Positions 23,281 to 31,348 of a stretch of 64,000 bases of DNA are shown here, piece by piece; position 1 is the first letter of the stretch; every line of letters starts with the position of its first letter. Source of the DNA: an uncultured Eubacteriales bacterium. Its GTDB lineage: Bacteria > Bacillota > Clostridia > Peptostreptococcales > Anaerovoracaceae. The notes under the pieces were generated by a model, which did no database searches, was not told the origin of the DNA, and saw only the letters and a list, made by a program, of their open reading frames with translations. The stretch spans positions 1 to 64,000 of the forward strand of contig CACWSO010000006.1 of assembly GCA_902763505.1 (NCBI GenBank), read 5' to 3'. The position numbers and the translations under genes were made by a program.

Positions 23281-23465
23281 GTGCTAGTATTATTGCCTTT
23301 GCAGTATGAATCCTAGCACTTTCTCCCCTGAAACCCATCGCGTCGGAAGAACAGTGCTAGAAATCACTGCCAATCTACAGAATTACTAGCACCATTCTCC
23401 TTTCACACCGCTGAAACAATAAAAAAGTGCTAGAAACCGCACTTTCTATGTGTGGTTCCTAGCAC
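23281..23465. repeat. Three 39-nt hairpins on an exact 73-bp period
   Basis: Each unit has outer arms GTGCTAG and CTAGCAC enclosing 25 bases: 23281-23319, 23354-23392 and 23427-23465. The unit starts are exactly 73 bp apart. Inside each unit, further pairing positions differ in sequence but keep complementarity (ATT/AAT with TGC/GCA; AAT/ATT with CTG/CAG; AACC/GGTT with CAC/GTG). The 34-base spacers are poorly conserved apart from a TTCTCC-like start. The rightmost unit is followed on the minus strand by six T residues. This fills most of the 364-base gene-free stretch 23132-23495. Confidence 0.9.
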
Positions 23466-23466
23466 T
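23420..23466 (-). terminator. Terminator of the DUF4870-like gene (third hairpin of the array)
   Basis: The third 39-nt unit is a nearly perfect long hairpin and is followed on the minus strand by TTTTTT (23421-23426). It lies 30 bases after the stop at 23496. The two further units downstream lack T-runs. Confidence 0.75.
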
Positions 23467-23495
23467 ATGTGCCTTCTCGAATAGCTGACGGATGA

Positions 23496-23795
23496 TTAAA
23501 ACACCCTGAAGTTCCCGATGAACGGCAATGGTTCGTCGCTCATCTTCACAGCGCGGACAATGCCCCAGATGGTAAAGGCAAACGCAAACATGGCGATGAT
23601 TCCCGCTGCATACCCGATGATGCCGCCAATGCGGTTGCCAGTGGACACCAGAATGCCGACGATGTTCAGCGCCAGCGCCTGATTCAGGTGCTGTTTCAGA
23701 ATGCGGTCATTCCTGTCGCCAAATACAAACGCGATGATCCAGCCGATCCACGTAATATAACTGATTACTGAAAACAGTTTGATGTTCTTGTTCAT
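23496..23795 (-). CDS. DUF4870/Tic20-like small membrane protein
   Basis: A 99-residue protein with three to four hydrophobic helices: LFSVISYITWIGWIIAFVFG, ALALNIVGILV, IIAMFAFAFTIWGIVRAV. The opening SYITWIGWIIAFV and RNDRILKQHLNQAL pattern is that of the DUF4870/Tic20-like family, function unknown. AAGGG precedes the ATG. It is followed by the ordered hairpin array. Confidence 0.78.
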   Translation of the reverse strand: MNKNIKLFSVISYITWIGWIIAFVFGDRNDRILKQHLNQALALNIVGILVSTGNRIGGIIGYAAGIIAMFAFAFTIWGIVRAVKMSDEPLPFIGNFRVF

Positions 23796-23828
23796 TGCAA
23801 TCCCTTCTTTCCCTTAAATTCGTGACAC

Positions 23829-23975
23829 CTACAGCACCCAAAATCCGCCTGTGCCGACGGTCTTCTTTGCCTTCTTCAGCTTGGACTGCTTCGCCGCCTT
23901 GCGCGGTTCCGCCTTCACCCCTTTTGTTGCCTTTGCTTTAGGCGTTTGTTTCGTGATTTTATCCTTGATACTCAT
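23829..23975 (-). CDS. Small basic protein with KAEPRKA motif (48 residues)
   Basis: Begins MSIKDKITKQTPKAKATKG and continues with KAEPRKAAKQSKLKK before a Gly-rich end. It is strongly basic and has no folded-domain signature. AGAGGG precedes the ATG at 23975. Its tail resembles that of the Cys-rich protein at 20139-20423, which suggests a shared nucleic-acid- or membrane-binding tail. Lies 16 bases after the CPBP protease gene. Confidence 0.6.
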   Translation of the reverse strand: MSIKDKITKQTPKAKATKGVKAEPRKAAKQSKLKKAKKTVGTGGFWVL

Positions 23976-23991
23976 TACTACCCTCTTTTCT

Positions 23992-24864
23992 TTATTCTTC
24001 CGTTTCTCGGCTCCACTTACGATCCCATAGAGCGATGATTTCAGCTCTCTTGGACTTGCGCAGCATGTAGATGCCGCAAATACAAAGAAACAGCTCAATC
24101 AAACAGATTACCGCTGTAATCCAGTCAGGGAGACCCATTCCCAGTGCATCCAACCTATTGCCTGCGCTGGTAGCCAGTATATCGTGCAGTGAGTGCATGA
24201 TGATAAGCATCCAAATGTTGCCGGTGCGCAGATAAACCGCTGAAAAGAAAACCCCGAAGAACAGTGTCAACATGATTTGAATAAGTCCGTCCGTGAGTGC
24301 CCAATCTTGAACCAAGTTGCCAACATGTATCAGCGAAAACGCCACCGCCGGAATCATAGCCATCGGAATAATTTTTCTTTCATCCCTCCACTGTCTCGCC
24401 AGATAGGAAAGACCGATCTCACGAAATGCGACTTCTTCTGCGGTGCCTGCCATAATCGCCTCAAGTATTCCTGACAGTCCCACAAGACCGAACGGGAACC
24501 CCTTCGCACAATAGGCGAACATACCGAATAGCAGGATCCAGAATACGAGCATCGGAGGCATCATCAGCTTCCAGGTTTTCATCCAGTCTCCCTGCAGCTG
24601 CTTCCACTTGTACTCTGGTGACCAATACCGAAACCACAGAATCAGCACGATTGCGCATCCGATCATCGCTCCGATTCCCAATCCGCTTTCTGTGCTGGCA
24701 CCCATCGTCTTCTTCAAGAATACCGCAATGCTCATACCGACGGCTCCTTCTATAATAATGAATCCGCCGAACATCACCACGATAACTCCCACGATGGTGT
24801 GTTTATTCAGAAAATTATGCTTTCTCTGTTTCCGTTCCTTTCCTGGCTCCTTTGACTGTCTCAT
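23992..24864 (-). CDS. CPBP family intramembrane metalloprotease
   Basis: 290 residues, about seven hydrophobic segments, with the Abi/CPBP motifs in order: EEVAFREIG (catalytic Glu pair and Arg), FSLIHVGN, and IIMHSLHDI, which supplies the metal-binding His/Asp. Such proteins process membrane or peptide substrates, including bacteriocin immunity functions in some Firmicutes. The N-terminus is very basic (KEPGKERKQRKH). The ATG at 24864 has GGAGG 7 bases upstream, which is better than the ATG at 24876. Confidence 0.88.
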   Translation of the reverse strand: MRQSKEPGKERKQRKHNFLNKHTIVGVIVVMFGGFIIIEGAVGMSIAVFLKKTMGASTESGLGIGAMIGCAIVLILWFRYWSPEYKWKQLQGDWMKTWKLMMPPMLVFWILLFGMFAYCAKGFPFGLVGLSGILEAIMAGTAEEVAFREIGLSYLARQWRDERKIIPMAMIPAVAFSLIHVGNLVQDWALTDGLIQIMLTLFFGVFFSAVYLRTGNIWMLIIMHSLHDILATSAGNRLDALGMGLPDWITAVICLIELFLCICGIYMLRKSKRAEIIALWDRKWSRETEE

Positions 24865-25020
24865 TATGCCCTCCATGGTTAGCTCAATCTAGTATTTGCA
24901 GCGTAATGCTCTGGGCTTATTATAATCCATGGGCGTGAAGAATGAAAGTCAACTGCCCGAGTCCTTGCACTTTCTCCCTTGTTTTGTTACACTTCTCGTG
25001 GCTTGGGAGGCACGACACGC

Positions 25021-26391
25021 ATGCAGGACAGCAAAGGCAACAGCAGCAAAGACGACAAACGCATATATATTCTCAGTGAGGAGCGGCCGGCAAAGGCAAT
25101 CGTGAGCCTGGGCGTTCCGCTGGTTTTGGGTATGTCCATTATGGTTCTCTACAATCTGGTGGACACCTTTTTTATTGGGCTGCTGCACGACGATTACCAG
25201 ATGGCGGCGGTCAATCTGGCTTATCCGGTCATGATGATCATGATCGCTATTTCCAATATGGTCGGCGCCGGCGCGTCGTCGCTGATTTCCAGAAGCATGG
25301 GCGCCGGGGATTTCGGGAAGGCATCCCACACGCTGACAGCGGGCTTTCTGCTGACGGTGATCAACAGCGCCGTCGTAGCTGCGCTGGGCTTATTGCTTTT
25401 GCCTGCCATCGTCGATGGATTGGGGGCCAAAAGCAACACCTTCGGCTTCACGTCCCAGTATGTGATGATCATTCTGATTGGAAGCATCTTCGTCATGGGC
25501 AATTACACCTTCGGGCAGCTTTTGCGCAGCGAGGGTTCTGTGAAGTATTCCATAGCGGGGATGATCGTAGGTACGGTGGCGAACATCGTCCTGGATCCTC
25601 TGTTCATCTTCGGTCTGGATCTGGAAATCAAAGGCGCCGCCATCGCGACGGTACTCGGCAACGCCATCGGCATGGGCATTTCCGTATGGTACTACGCAGC
25701 GAATAAGACGCTGCTGAGGCCGGCGGTGCAGTACATCCGTCCGACTGGCGAGATTCTGAAAGAAATCTTCTGGGTCGGCGTGCCTGCGGCACTAGAGACG
25801 TTGCTCACGTCCATCGCTTTTATCGTAAACAACAACCTGGCCGTCGCCTACGGGGAGCTGACCGTTGCGGCCATGGGTATCGCCCAGAAGATCATGTCCC
25901 TGGGCAACTATATCTACCAAGGGTTTGCTGCCGGATCCCAGCCAATCATGGGCTACAACTACGGCGCAAAAAATTACCACCGGATGCTGCAGGTACTGAA
26001 AGCAGGCGTTCTGGTGGTAAGTGGTATTGAGCTGTTTGTGATGCTGATCTATGGGGTCTTTGCCCCGTTTCTCATCGATATCTTTACGAATTCGCCTGAG
26101 GTCATTGCCACAGGGAGCAAAGTCCTCCGGGCAATCATGTGCATTCTGCCATTCGTCGGCGCTGTGTCCATGAGCCGCATGTCGTTCCAGGCGATGGGCA
26201 AACCCCAGTACGCTTTCGGCATTACGCTGGTGCGGCAGCTGATTCTGTACATTCCGTTGCTTTTGCTCCTCAATCACGCCTTCGGATTTGATGGCATGAT
26301 CTGGGCACAGCCGATCACGGAAGTCATCATGATGGCCGCGTCTGTGACGCTGCTGGTACGTGTCATCCGCAAGGAATGGCGTGCGCAGTAG
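25021..26391 (+). CDS. MATE family efflux transporter
   Basis: 456 residues with two MatE repeats and twelve hydrophobic segments. LGVPLVLGMSIMVLYNLVDTFFIG near the N-terminus and NLAYPVMMIMIAISNMVGAGASSLISR are typical. The second half repeats the pattern with IAQKIMSLGNYIYQGFAAGSQPIMGYNYGAKNY. MATE proteins expel drugs and metabolites in exchange for Na or H ions. The start at 25021 follows GGGAGG; an in-frame ATG at 24979 would add 14 residues without a ribosome binding site. It ends one base before the convergent formamidase gene. Confidence 0.92.
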   Translation: MQDSKGNSSKDDKRIYILSEERPAKAIVSLGVPLVLGMSIMVLYNLVDTFFIGLLHDDYQMAAVNLAYPVMMIMIAISNMVGAGASSLISRSMGAGDFGKASHTLTAGFLLTVINSAVVAALGLLLLPAIVDGLGAKSNTFGFTSQYVMIILIGSIFVMGNYTFGQLLRSEGSVKYSIAGMIVGTVANIVLDPLFIFGLDLEIKGAAIATVLGNAIGMGISVWYYAANKTLLRPAVQYIRPTGEILKEIFWVGVPAALETLLTSIAFIVNNNLAVAYGELTVAAMGIAQKIMSLGNYIYQGFAAGSQPIMGYNYGAKNYHRMLQVLKAGVLVVSGIELFVMLIYGVFAPFLIDIFTNSPEVIATGSKVLRAIMCILPFVGAVSMSRMSFQAMGKPQYAFGITLVRQLILYIPLLLLLNHAFGFDGMIWAQPITEVIMMAASVTLLVRVIRKEWRAQ

Positions 26392-27300
26392 CTAGCCTAG
26401 AATCTCCCCGAAGAGCAATCCCCTCTTATTTGGCTGTTTCGGCGTTCCAACGCGGAACGTGTTTCCGCCTGCTGTCGCTTCGATGCAGGCCTGGTTGGCA
26501 CTGAGATCTCCGGTGAGCGTCATGTACATGGACGCGTCGCTCAAATCCCAGTCGTAGGCCTGTGCAATCAGCCTCTGCATCTCAAGGTAGCCGAGAGTGA
26601 TGGCCTCGTCGCAGGTCGGCGCATTGGTGTTCACATACCAGGCATCCTCCGTCTCTGTCATGGCCCAGTTTAGCTCGAAGTTCTTCAAAAGGCGCACACG
26701 AACGGTGATTTCACCGTCGACTTCCAGTCCCGTTCCGACCACTTCTCCGTCCGCCATGCAGGCGTGAATGTCGCCCATGGCCAAAAGTCCGCCGGGAACA
26801 CGAACCGGCAGCCACACGGTCACACCCTTTGTGATGATATTGCTGTCCATGTTGCCGCCGCAGTTGGAAGCATGGGCCGAAGGAATGTCCTCGCCGTTCG
26901 GCGCTACCCCGATGGTTCCGACCATCGGATCGATTGGAATCTTCACGTCTTTGTAGATAGCCTGGCCGTTCTCGATCTGGAGAATCCTCGTGCGCGGCTC
27001 GCTGTTCTTCCAGAGCGGCCCACAGTCCTCGCAGATGATCACGGCGCCGTGGTCCGCCACCTCTACATCCAGAATATCCACAGCCAGTACGTCACCCGGC
27101 TCCGCACCGTTGATGTACAAAGGTCCCGTCGTCGGATTGGAATGGCTGTAGTCTGCATGATATGGCACATCGCTGTCTTCGGTCACAAAACCCTCAAAAC
27201 AGTCCTTGGTAACGAATTTGACTGTTTCACCCGGGTCCGCGTAATCGATCGGCGTGTTGTCTTTTGAGAATTTGTATGTGAATTGAGTCAGTGTTTTCAT
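26392..27300 (-). CDS. Acetamidase/formamidase family protein
   Basis: A 302-residue enzyme of the FmdA_AmdA family, which hydrolyses formamide or short aliphatic amides to ammonia and a carboxylate. The family pattern is visible in NPTTGPLYINGAEPGDVLAVDILD, MVGTIGVAP, HASNCGGNMDSN and GGLLAMGDIHACMADGEVVGTGLE, which supplies the Asp/His/Glu metal site. The C-terminus has the NQACIEATAGG segment. AAAGGAG precedes the ATG. It is followed by no operon partner, being convergent with the MATE gene. Confidence 0.92.
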   Translation of the reverse strand: MKTLTQFTYKFSKDNTPIDYADPGETVKFVTKDCFEGFVTEDSDVPYHADYSHSNPTTGPLYINGAEPGDVLAVDILDVEVADHGAVIICEDCGPLWKNSEPRTRILQIENGQAIYKDVKIPIDPMVGTIGVAPNGEDIPSAHASNCGGNMDSNIITKGVTVWLPVRVPGGLLAMGDIHACMADGEVVGTGLEVDGEITVRVRLLKNFELNWAMTETEDAWYVNTNAPTCDEAITLGYLEMQRLIAQAYDWDLSDASMYMTLTGDLSANQACIEATAGGNTFRVGTPKQPNKRGLLFGEILG

Positions 27301-27347
27301 TTCTTGCTCCTTTTCTTTCTGTCTGTTCCTTATTCCGGTCCCGCCGC

Positions 27348-28172
27348 TTATGCGACAAAAGCTTTCCAGTTCTTCACGCTGTACAGCGGAATGAGTGGTA
27401 TCATGATTGGCACGGTCTTGACGTACTTCTGGTAGACCGGATCGTCGCCGTAGTTGCGGTCCTGACGCATTTCCAGCCTCCGCGCACCGCTAAACATAAC
27501 GTAGGTTATGCCAACCAGTCCCAGAATCGCGATAATCCACTGCAATGCTCCCTGCAGGTACGGAATGCCTGCGATGAACACCCCTGCCCAGAGCAGCAGT
27601 TCCCCCAGATAGTTCGGACATCTGACGATACGGTACAGACCTGTGTCCACAAAGCGGGATGGATTCTTTTTTTTCGCTGCATTCTTCTGCATGTCGGCTG
27701 CGATTTCCAGCAACACGCCCAAAATCATCATTATCAGACCGATCCATGCGGCTGCCATATCCGGCGCAATCATCGCAGCGCCCTCTTCGATCAGGTTCGC
27801 CGTGTTCTCCAACCGGAATGTGAACGGGCTCGTCTGCAGGAAGTACAGAATCGCGCAGGAAACCCAGATGGCGATTTTCACACCAGGTGCGATGCTTTTG
27901 CTCCTGTCGTTCTCAGGTTTTAAGATCTTGTTGTAGGCCGCGCTCTTCATCTCGCGGATCATCAGATACCCGCCGAGCCGCACCCCATACACGATGAACA
28001 GGATGCAGGCGATCCATGTCACCGGCGTCATGATGCCGTGGTACATGATCAGCAACACGATGCCGATGCCGGCCACCGCGTACCCGTAGCCTACCGAAAA
28101 GAAATAGACATATCTCCAGAATCCCACTGCGCAGAGCAGCAGGCTCACTGCCAGTATTACGATGTAAGTCAT
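27348..28172 (-). CDS. DUF1295 membrane protein (steroid 5-alpha-reductase-like)
   Basis: 274 residues with about seven hydrophobic segments. The C-terminal part has the DUF1295/isoprenylcysteine methyltransferase-like signature FVDTGLYRIVRCPNYLGELLLWAGVF and a RRLEMRQDRNYGDDPVYQKYVKTVPI tail. Members are integral membrane reductases or methyltransferases, with substrates usually unknown. AAGGGAG precedes the ATG. It lies between the formamidase and the PPOX genes. Confidence 0.85.
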   Translation of the reverse strand: MTYIVILAVSLLLCAVGFWRYVYFFSVGYGYAVAGIGIVLLIMYHGIMTPVTWIACILFIVYGVRLGGYLMIREMKSAAYNKILKPENDRSKSIAPGVKIAIWVSCAILYFLQTSPFTFRLENTANLIEEGAAMIAPDMAAAWIGLIMMILGVLLEIAADMQKNAAKKKNPSRFVDTGLYRIVRCPNYLGELLLWAGVFIAGIPYLQGALQWIIAILGLVGITYVMFSGARRLEMRQDRNYGDDPVYQKYVKTVPIMIPLIPLYSVKNWKAFVA

Positions 28173-28211
28173 GAATTGTCTCCCTTGTTGTCTTCCTTTG
28201 TTATTTCCCTT

Positions 28212-28688
28212 CTATTTTTTCAATTCTTTCCGCTTCCCGGTGACTTCTTCCACGGTCAGCTTGTACACGACGGTGCGCGGCAGCGCCGCATGATCATAAT
28301 GGGCGACTTCCCCGCCGTGATAGTGGCGCATCAGCTGGTCCAGTACGGCAACCTTCTCATCATCTTCCAGAATCGTGATGTGTCCGCGGCCGATAACGCT
28401 CTCATAGGCAAATGTGCAGTAACCTCTGTCCTCGAAATACTGGAGCTGATGCCCGCAATCCATCTCAAAAGAAGCCCTGTTGTCTTTGCGGATAAGGTCT
28501 AATTTATAGCCTTCTGTTGCGCTGTGAAAGAAAAGCTCAATCACACCATCCTCGTATGTCATACCGAAGTTCAGCGGCAGGATGTATGGAAATCCATCGT
28601 CGTTAAGGGCGAGCCTGCAGACGTCGCACTTTTCCATGACGGTGACGATATCTTGAAAATCTTTGATTTCTCGTTCGCTTTTTCTCAT
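28212..28688 (-). CDS. Pyridoxamine 5'-phosphate oxidase family protein (NimA-like)
   Basis: A 158-residue FMN-binding split-barrel protein: CDVCRLALNDDGFPYILPLNFGMTYEDG, then FFHSATEGYKLDLIRKDNRASFEMD and YESVIGRGHITILEDDEEKV-type strands, ending in VYKLTVEEVTGKRKE. This is the layout of the 5-nitroimidazole reductase-like PPOX group. The ATG at 28688 is chosen for GGAGG upstream; the longer frame begins in the azlD region. Substrate unknown. Confidence 0.87.
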   Translation of the reverse strand: MRKSEREIKDFQDIVTVMEKCDVCRLALNDDGFPYILPLNFGMTYEDGVIELFFHSATEGYKLDLIRKDNRASFEMDCGHQLQYFEDRGYCTFAYESVIGRGHITILEDDEKVAVLDQLMRHYHGGEVAHYDHAALPRTVVYKLTVEEVTGKRKELKK

Positions 28689-28713
28689 GCCTACACCTCC
28701 ACTGAATATATTA

Positions 28714-29046
28714 CTACACAAACACCATCTGCAAAAGCAGCATATACACGGCGGTCCCAAGTACGACGCTCACGATGGTGTTGCGTTTCCACAAGTAGGA
28801 CGCGACGACGACTGCCATGGCGATGAGTTCCGGAATGCCGTGGGTGCCTCCGAGGATCGAAACATCCCGCAGGCAGTACACGATCAAAAGCCCCATAGCG
28901 GTGTAAGGGATCACCTTACCCAGGTAGAGGATGAAGTCAGGCACCTTAGCGCTGCGACCGAAGATGATGACCGGCACGATACGCGTGGCGAAGGTGGCCG
29001 CTCCCATGACGAGCAGGATGATCAAAGCATGTCCGTAATCAGGCAT
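28714..29046 (-). CDS. azlD: AzlD-type branched-chain amino acid exporter subunit
   Basis: A 110-residue protein with four hydrophobic segments and the AzlD pattern: ALIILLVMGAATFATRIVPV, LYLGKVIPYTAMGLLIVYCL, YLWKRNTIVSVVLGTAVYMLL. It is the small subunit of the AzlCD exporter for branched-chain amino acids or analogues. The start at 29046 follows GGGAGG by 8 bases, and the gene overlaps the end of the azlC-type gene by 8 bases, as usual for the pair. Confidence 0.88.
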   Translation of the reverse strand: MPDYGHALIILLVMGAATFATRIVPVIIFGRSAKVPDFILYLGKVIPYTAMGLLIVYCLRDVSILGGTHGIPELIAMAVVVASYLWKRNTIVSVVLGTAVYMLLLQMVFV

Positions 29047-29794
29047 CCCCATCACCTCCCGTTTCAAGTTGATCCGCCGTTTGATTAACCGCCGCTGTCG
29101 GTTCTGACGCATCGATCCGCTTCCGCATCACCGTCATAGTCAGGACGATGATAATCATAGCCGGAATCAGAAAGATGTCCGGTCCGAAGATCAGCCTGCA
29201 CAAAAGCGTGGCGAAGAGCCCCGTCAGCGCCGGAATGTGATTTTTGGTATCGATCCACTGCTGGAGGAAGACCGTCGTAAACAGCGCCGTCATGGCGAAG
29301 TCGATGCCCGTGGAATTGAAGCTGAGCAGCGTTCCGACGCATCCGCCGAGGACACAGCCGAGCAGCCAGGACAGCTGGTCAAACAAGGTGACCAACAGCC
29401 GGTAGCCGCTGATGTTGACCCCTTCCGGCACGTTGTCTTTGCTCAGCATGGCGTAGGTTTCGTCGCACAAAGCATAAAAAAGATACCACTTCCGGGCGCC
29501 TTCCCTGCTGTAGCGTCCAATCATGGATATGCTGAAGAAGATGTGTCTGGCTGAGACCATCAATGCGGTCAGTCCGGACATCAAGACAGAGCCGGTGCTC
29601 ATCAACGCGATGCTGACAAACTGGACCGTACCGCTAAAAATAATGATCCCCGATGCGAGAGACCAGAGCGGTCCGAATCCATGCTTTTGCATGAGGAGTC
29701 CGAAGCCAATCCCGAGCACGATGAAGGTCACCATGATCGGAGAAGAAGTCTTAAGCGCCGAGGATATTTCTTTCTTTGTGATTTTTAATTTCAT
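29039..29794 (-). CDS. azlC: AzlC-type branched-chain amino acid exporter subunit
   Basis: A 251-residue permease, eight hydrophobic segments, with the AzlC pattern TSSPIMVTFIVLGIGFGLLM, FSGTVQFVSIALMSTG, SARHIFFSISMIGRY and LCDETYAM. It works with AzlD. An in-frame TTG at 29818 and the ATG at 29794 are both possible starts, and neither has a good ribosome binding site. It follows the dipeptidase gene by 27 bases and may be translated through it. The C-terminal 25 residues are hydrophilic. Confidence 0.87.
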   Translation of the reverse strand: MKLKITKKEISSALKTSSPIMVTFIVLGIGFGLLMQKHGFGPLWSLASGIIIFSGTVQFVSIALMSTGSVLMSGLTALMVSARHIFFSISMIGRYSREGARKWYLFYALCDETYAMLSKDNVPEGVNISGYRLLVTLFDQLSWLLGCVLGGCVGTLLSFNSTGIDFAMTALFTTVFLQQWIDTKNHIPALTGLFATLLCRLIFGPDIFLIPAMIIIVLTMTVMRKRIDASEPTAAVNQTADQLETGGDGDA

Positions 29795-29821
29795 AGATTG
29801 TTCGCGGACCAGCCGCAAAAG

Positions 29822-30466
29822 CTACCGCTTCAAAACGCTCACGGAAACCGGAAATTCGAAGTACGTGTCCGGATACGGCTCATCCTTCAGGGTAAAGTGC
29901 CACCACTCGCAGTCAATGGGCTCGAATCCATTGCGCAGCATGCTGCTCCGCAAAATCATGCGGTTGGCGTACTGCTCCTCCGTGATGGTGTGGCAGTCAG
30001 GATGCGAAACCTCGCTGAACAGATCGAAGGGACTGCCCATGTCGAGTTCCTTGCCGGTAGCCATATCGAGCAAAGTCAAGTCAACCGTACTGCCGCGGCT
30101 GTGGCTGGACTTGCTGGCAACGTAGCCTTTGGAAAAGAGCTCCTGTTTCTGGAGCTCCGGGTAGAAATACGGTTTCATGCGGATGTCCGTGTCTTCGATA
30201 CCCCAAAGAACGAAATGCTTGACTGCACAGAGCGGACGGTAGGCGTCAAAAATCTTGAGTCGGTAGCCCTGCACGTTCATCTCATTGGCAACAGCCTTGA
30301 GCGCCCGCGCCGCTTCCACAGTAATCAGTGCCACCGGTTCCTCATAACCGTCGATCTTATCACCTACAAAATTGTATGTCGAAAAGTACCGGATCTCCTG
30401 GACCACTCCCGGAACATAGTCCGATAGAAGTACGAATCCAGAAGAATCCGTTGCAAGCTGTTTCAT
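29822..30466 (-). CDS. VanX-like D-Ala-D-Ala dipeptidase (M15D)
   Basis: A 214-residue zinc dipeptidase. RYFSTYNFVGDKIDGY at the N-terminus, FDAYRP near residue 75, the zinc motif SSHSRGSTVDLTL (His and Asp ligands) and CEWWHF (Glu base and third His ligand) are all present in order. It hydrolyses D-Ala-D-Ala, either to recycle cell-wall dipeptide or, as VanX, to support glycopeptide resistance. No vanH, vanA or vanR/S genes are present, so recycling or wall remodelling is more likely. It lies 12 bases after an L,D-transpeptidase gene, which fits a peptidoglycan role. Confidence 0.9.
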   Translation of the reverse strand: MKQLATDSSGFVLLSDYVPGVVQEIRYFSTYNFVGDKIDGYEEPVALITVEAARALKAVANEMNVQGYRLKIFDAYRPLCAVKHFVLWGIEDTDIRMKPYFYPELQKQELFSKGYVASKSSHSRGSTVDLTLLDMATGKELDMGSPFDLFSEVSHPDCHTITEEQYANRMILRSSMLRNGFEPIDCEWWHFTLKDEPYPDTYFEFPVSVSVLKR

Positions 30467-30478
30467 ATTACTGTCCTA

Positions 30479-31312
30479 CTAATCTCCGTTTTCCAGATTG
30501 ATCATTTCCAGGTAGTCGATGACAACAACGCAATCTGACTGCACATTCTGCAATACCTTCACCATTTCTTTCTCAGGAATCGCAATGCAACCGGCCGTAT
30601 ACGGATTGTATCCGAGACAGTGCAGGAAAATTGCGGAGCCTTTGCCAGGCGTGCAGTCTTCATTCCAGCTGATGTTCAGACAGTACTGATAGTGAGGAAC
30701 ATAATCAATGAGGTGCTCGCTGACACTCTTATTCAGGTCCGGATAGTCTTTGATGCTGATCATCTCGTTGTAGCGGAATCCTTCCCGCTGATCGCCTGAC
30801 CAGTAATCATCCTTTGTGACCTGATAGTATCCTGCTGCACAGCCCGGATCTTCCGCAATACCAAAGGCCTGAGTAAACCGGTATGTTCCAATCGGCGTTC
30901 TTCCGTCACCTTCTTTGGTCTTGCCCAAACCGTTTCTGCCGATGTACCCAGTTGTCTCTAAGATCTGCTTCCAATTTCCTTCTGCATCCTTCTGGTGCAT
31001 GGAAACATTTGCAACCGTGCCGCCAGTGACGGCTACGACGAAGAGCTGGGTGACATTCACCGCCTCTTCTGACTCCACTGCCGCCTCTGCTTCCTTCGCT
31101 GCTGCAAGTTCAATGACCCATTCCGGAGAGTTCTCTGCCGTCGCAATGTCGAAAGCTGGTTCTGTTTCTTCCACTGCTGCTGTCTCTTCCGTCGTCACTT
31201 CAGACTCCTGCGGTTCTTCCAGAGCATACGAAATCCCGCCGCCTGTCATAACGCAAAGGCAAGCCACCAACATCGGTATGAAAATGAATTTTCTAAACAA
31301 TAGTCGCTTCAT
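30479..31312 (-). CDS. L,D-transpeptidase family protein (YkuD-type), first copy
   Basis: 277 residues with an N-terminal signal (FIFIPMLVACLCVMTGGGISYA) and an acidic Glu/Thr/Val linker. The catalytic domain begins near residue 90 (QLFVVAVTGG). The active-site region is IFLHCLGYNPYTAGCIAIPEKEM, with the His and the Cys of the AGC motif. L,D-transpeptidases form 3-3 crosslinks in peptidoglycan or attach proteins to it. It is a tandem duplicate of the gene at 31349-32158; this copy lacks the lipobox of the second and has a longer linker. Confidence 0.85.
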   Translation of the reverse strand: MKRLLFRKFIFIPMLVACLCVMTGGGISYALEEPQESEVTTEETAAVEETEPAFDIATAENSPEWVIELAAAKEAEAAVESEEAVNVTQLFVVAVTGGTVANVSMHQKDAEGNWKQILETTGYIGRNGLGKTKEGDGRTPIGTYRFTQAFGIAEDPGCAAGYYQVTKDDYWSGDQREGFRYNEMISIKDYPDLNKSVSEHLIDYVPHYQYCLNISWNEDCTPGKGSAIFLHCLGYNPYTAGCIAIPEKEMVKVLQNVQSDCVVVIDYLEMINLENGD

Positions 31313-31348
31313 CTCATTCCCACTTCCTTTACAGTTCCGGTTTTTCTT

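Noticed and set aside
23281-23465. Possible CRISPR array in the 73-bp hairpin region
   Set aside because: Only 7-base arms are conserved and the units are inverted repeats; real CRISPR repeats are 24 bases or longer and nearly identical.
29822-30466. Vancomycin resistance cluster
   Set aside because: Only a VanX-like dipeptidase is present; no vanH, ligase or VanRS genes are in the window.
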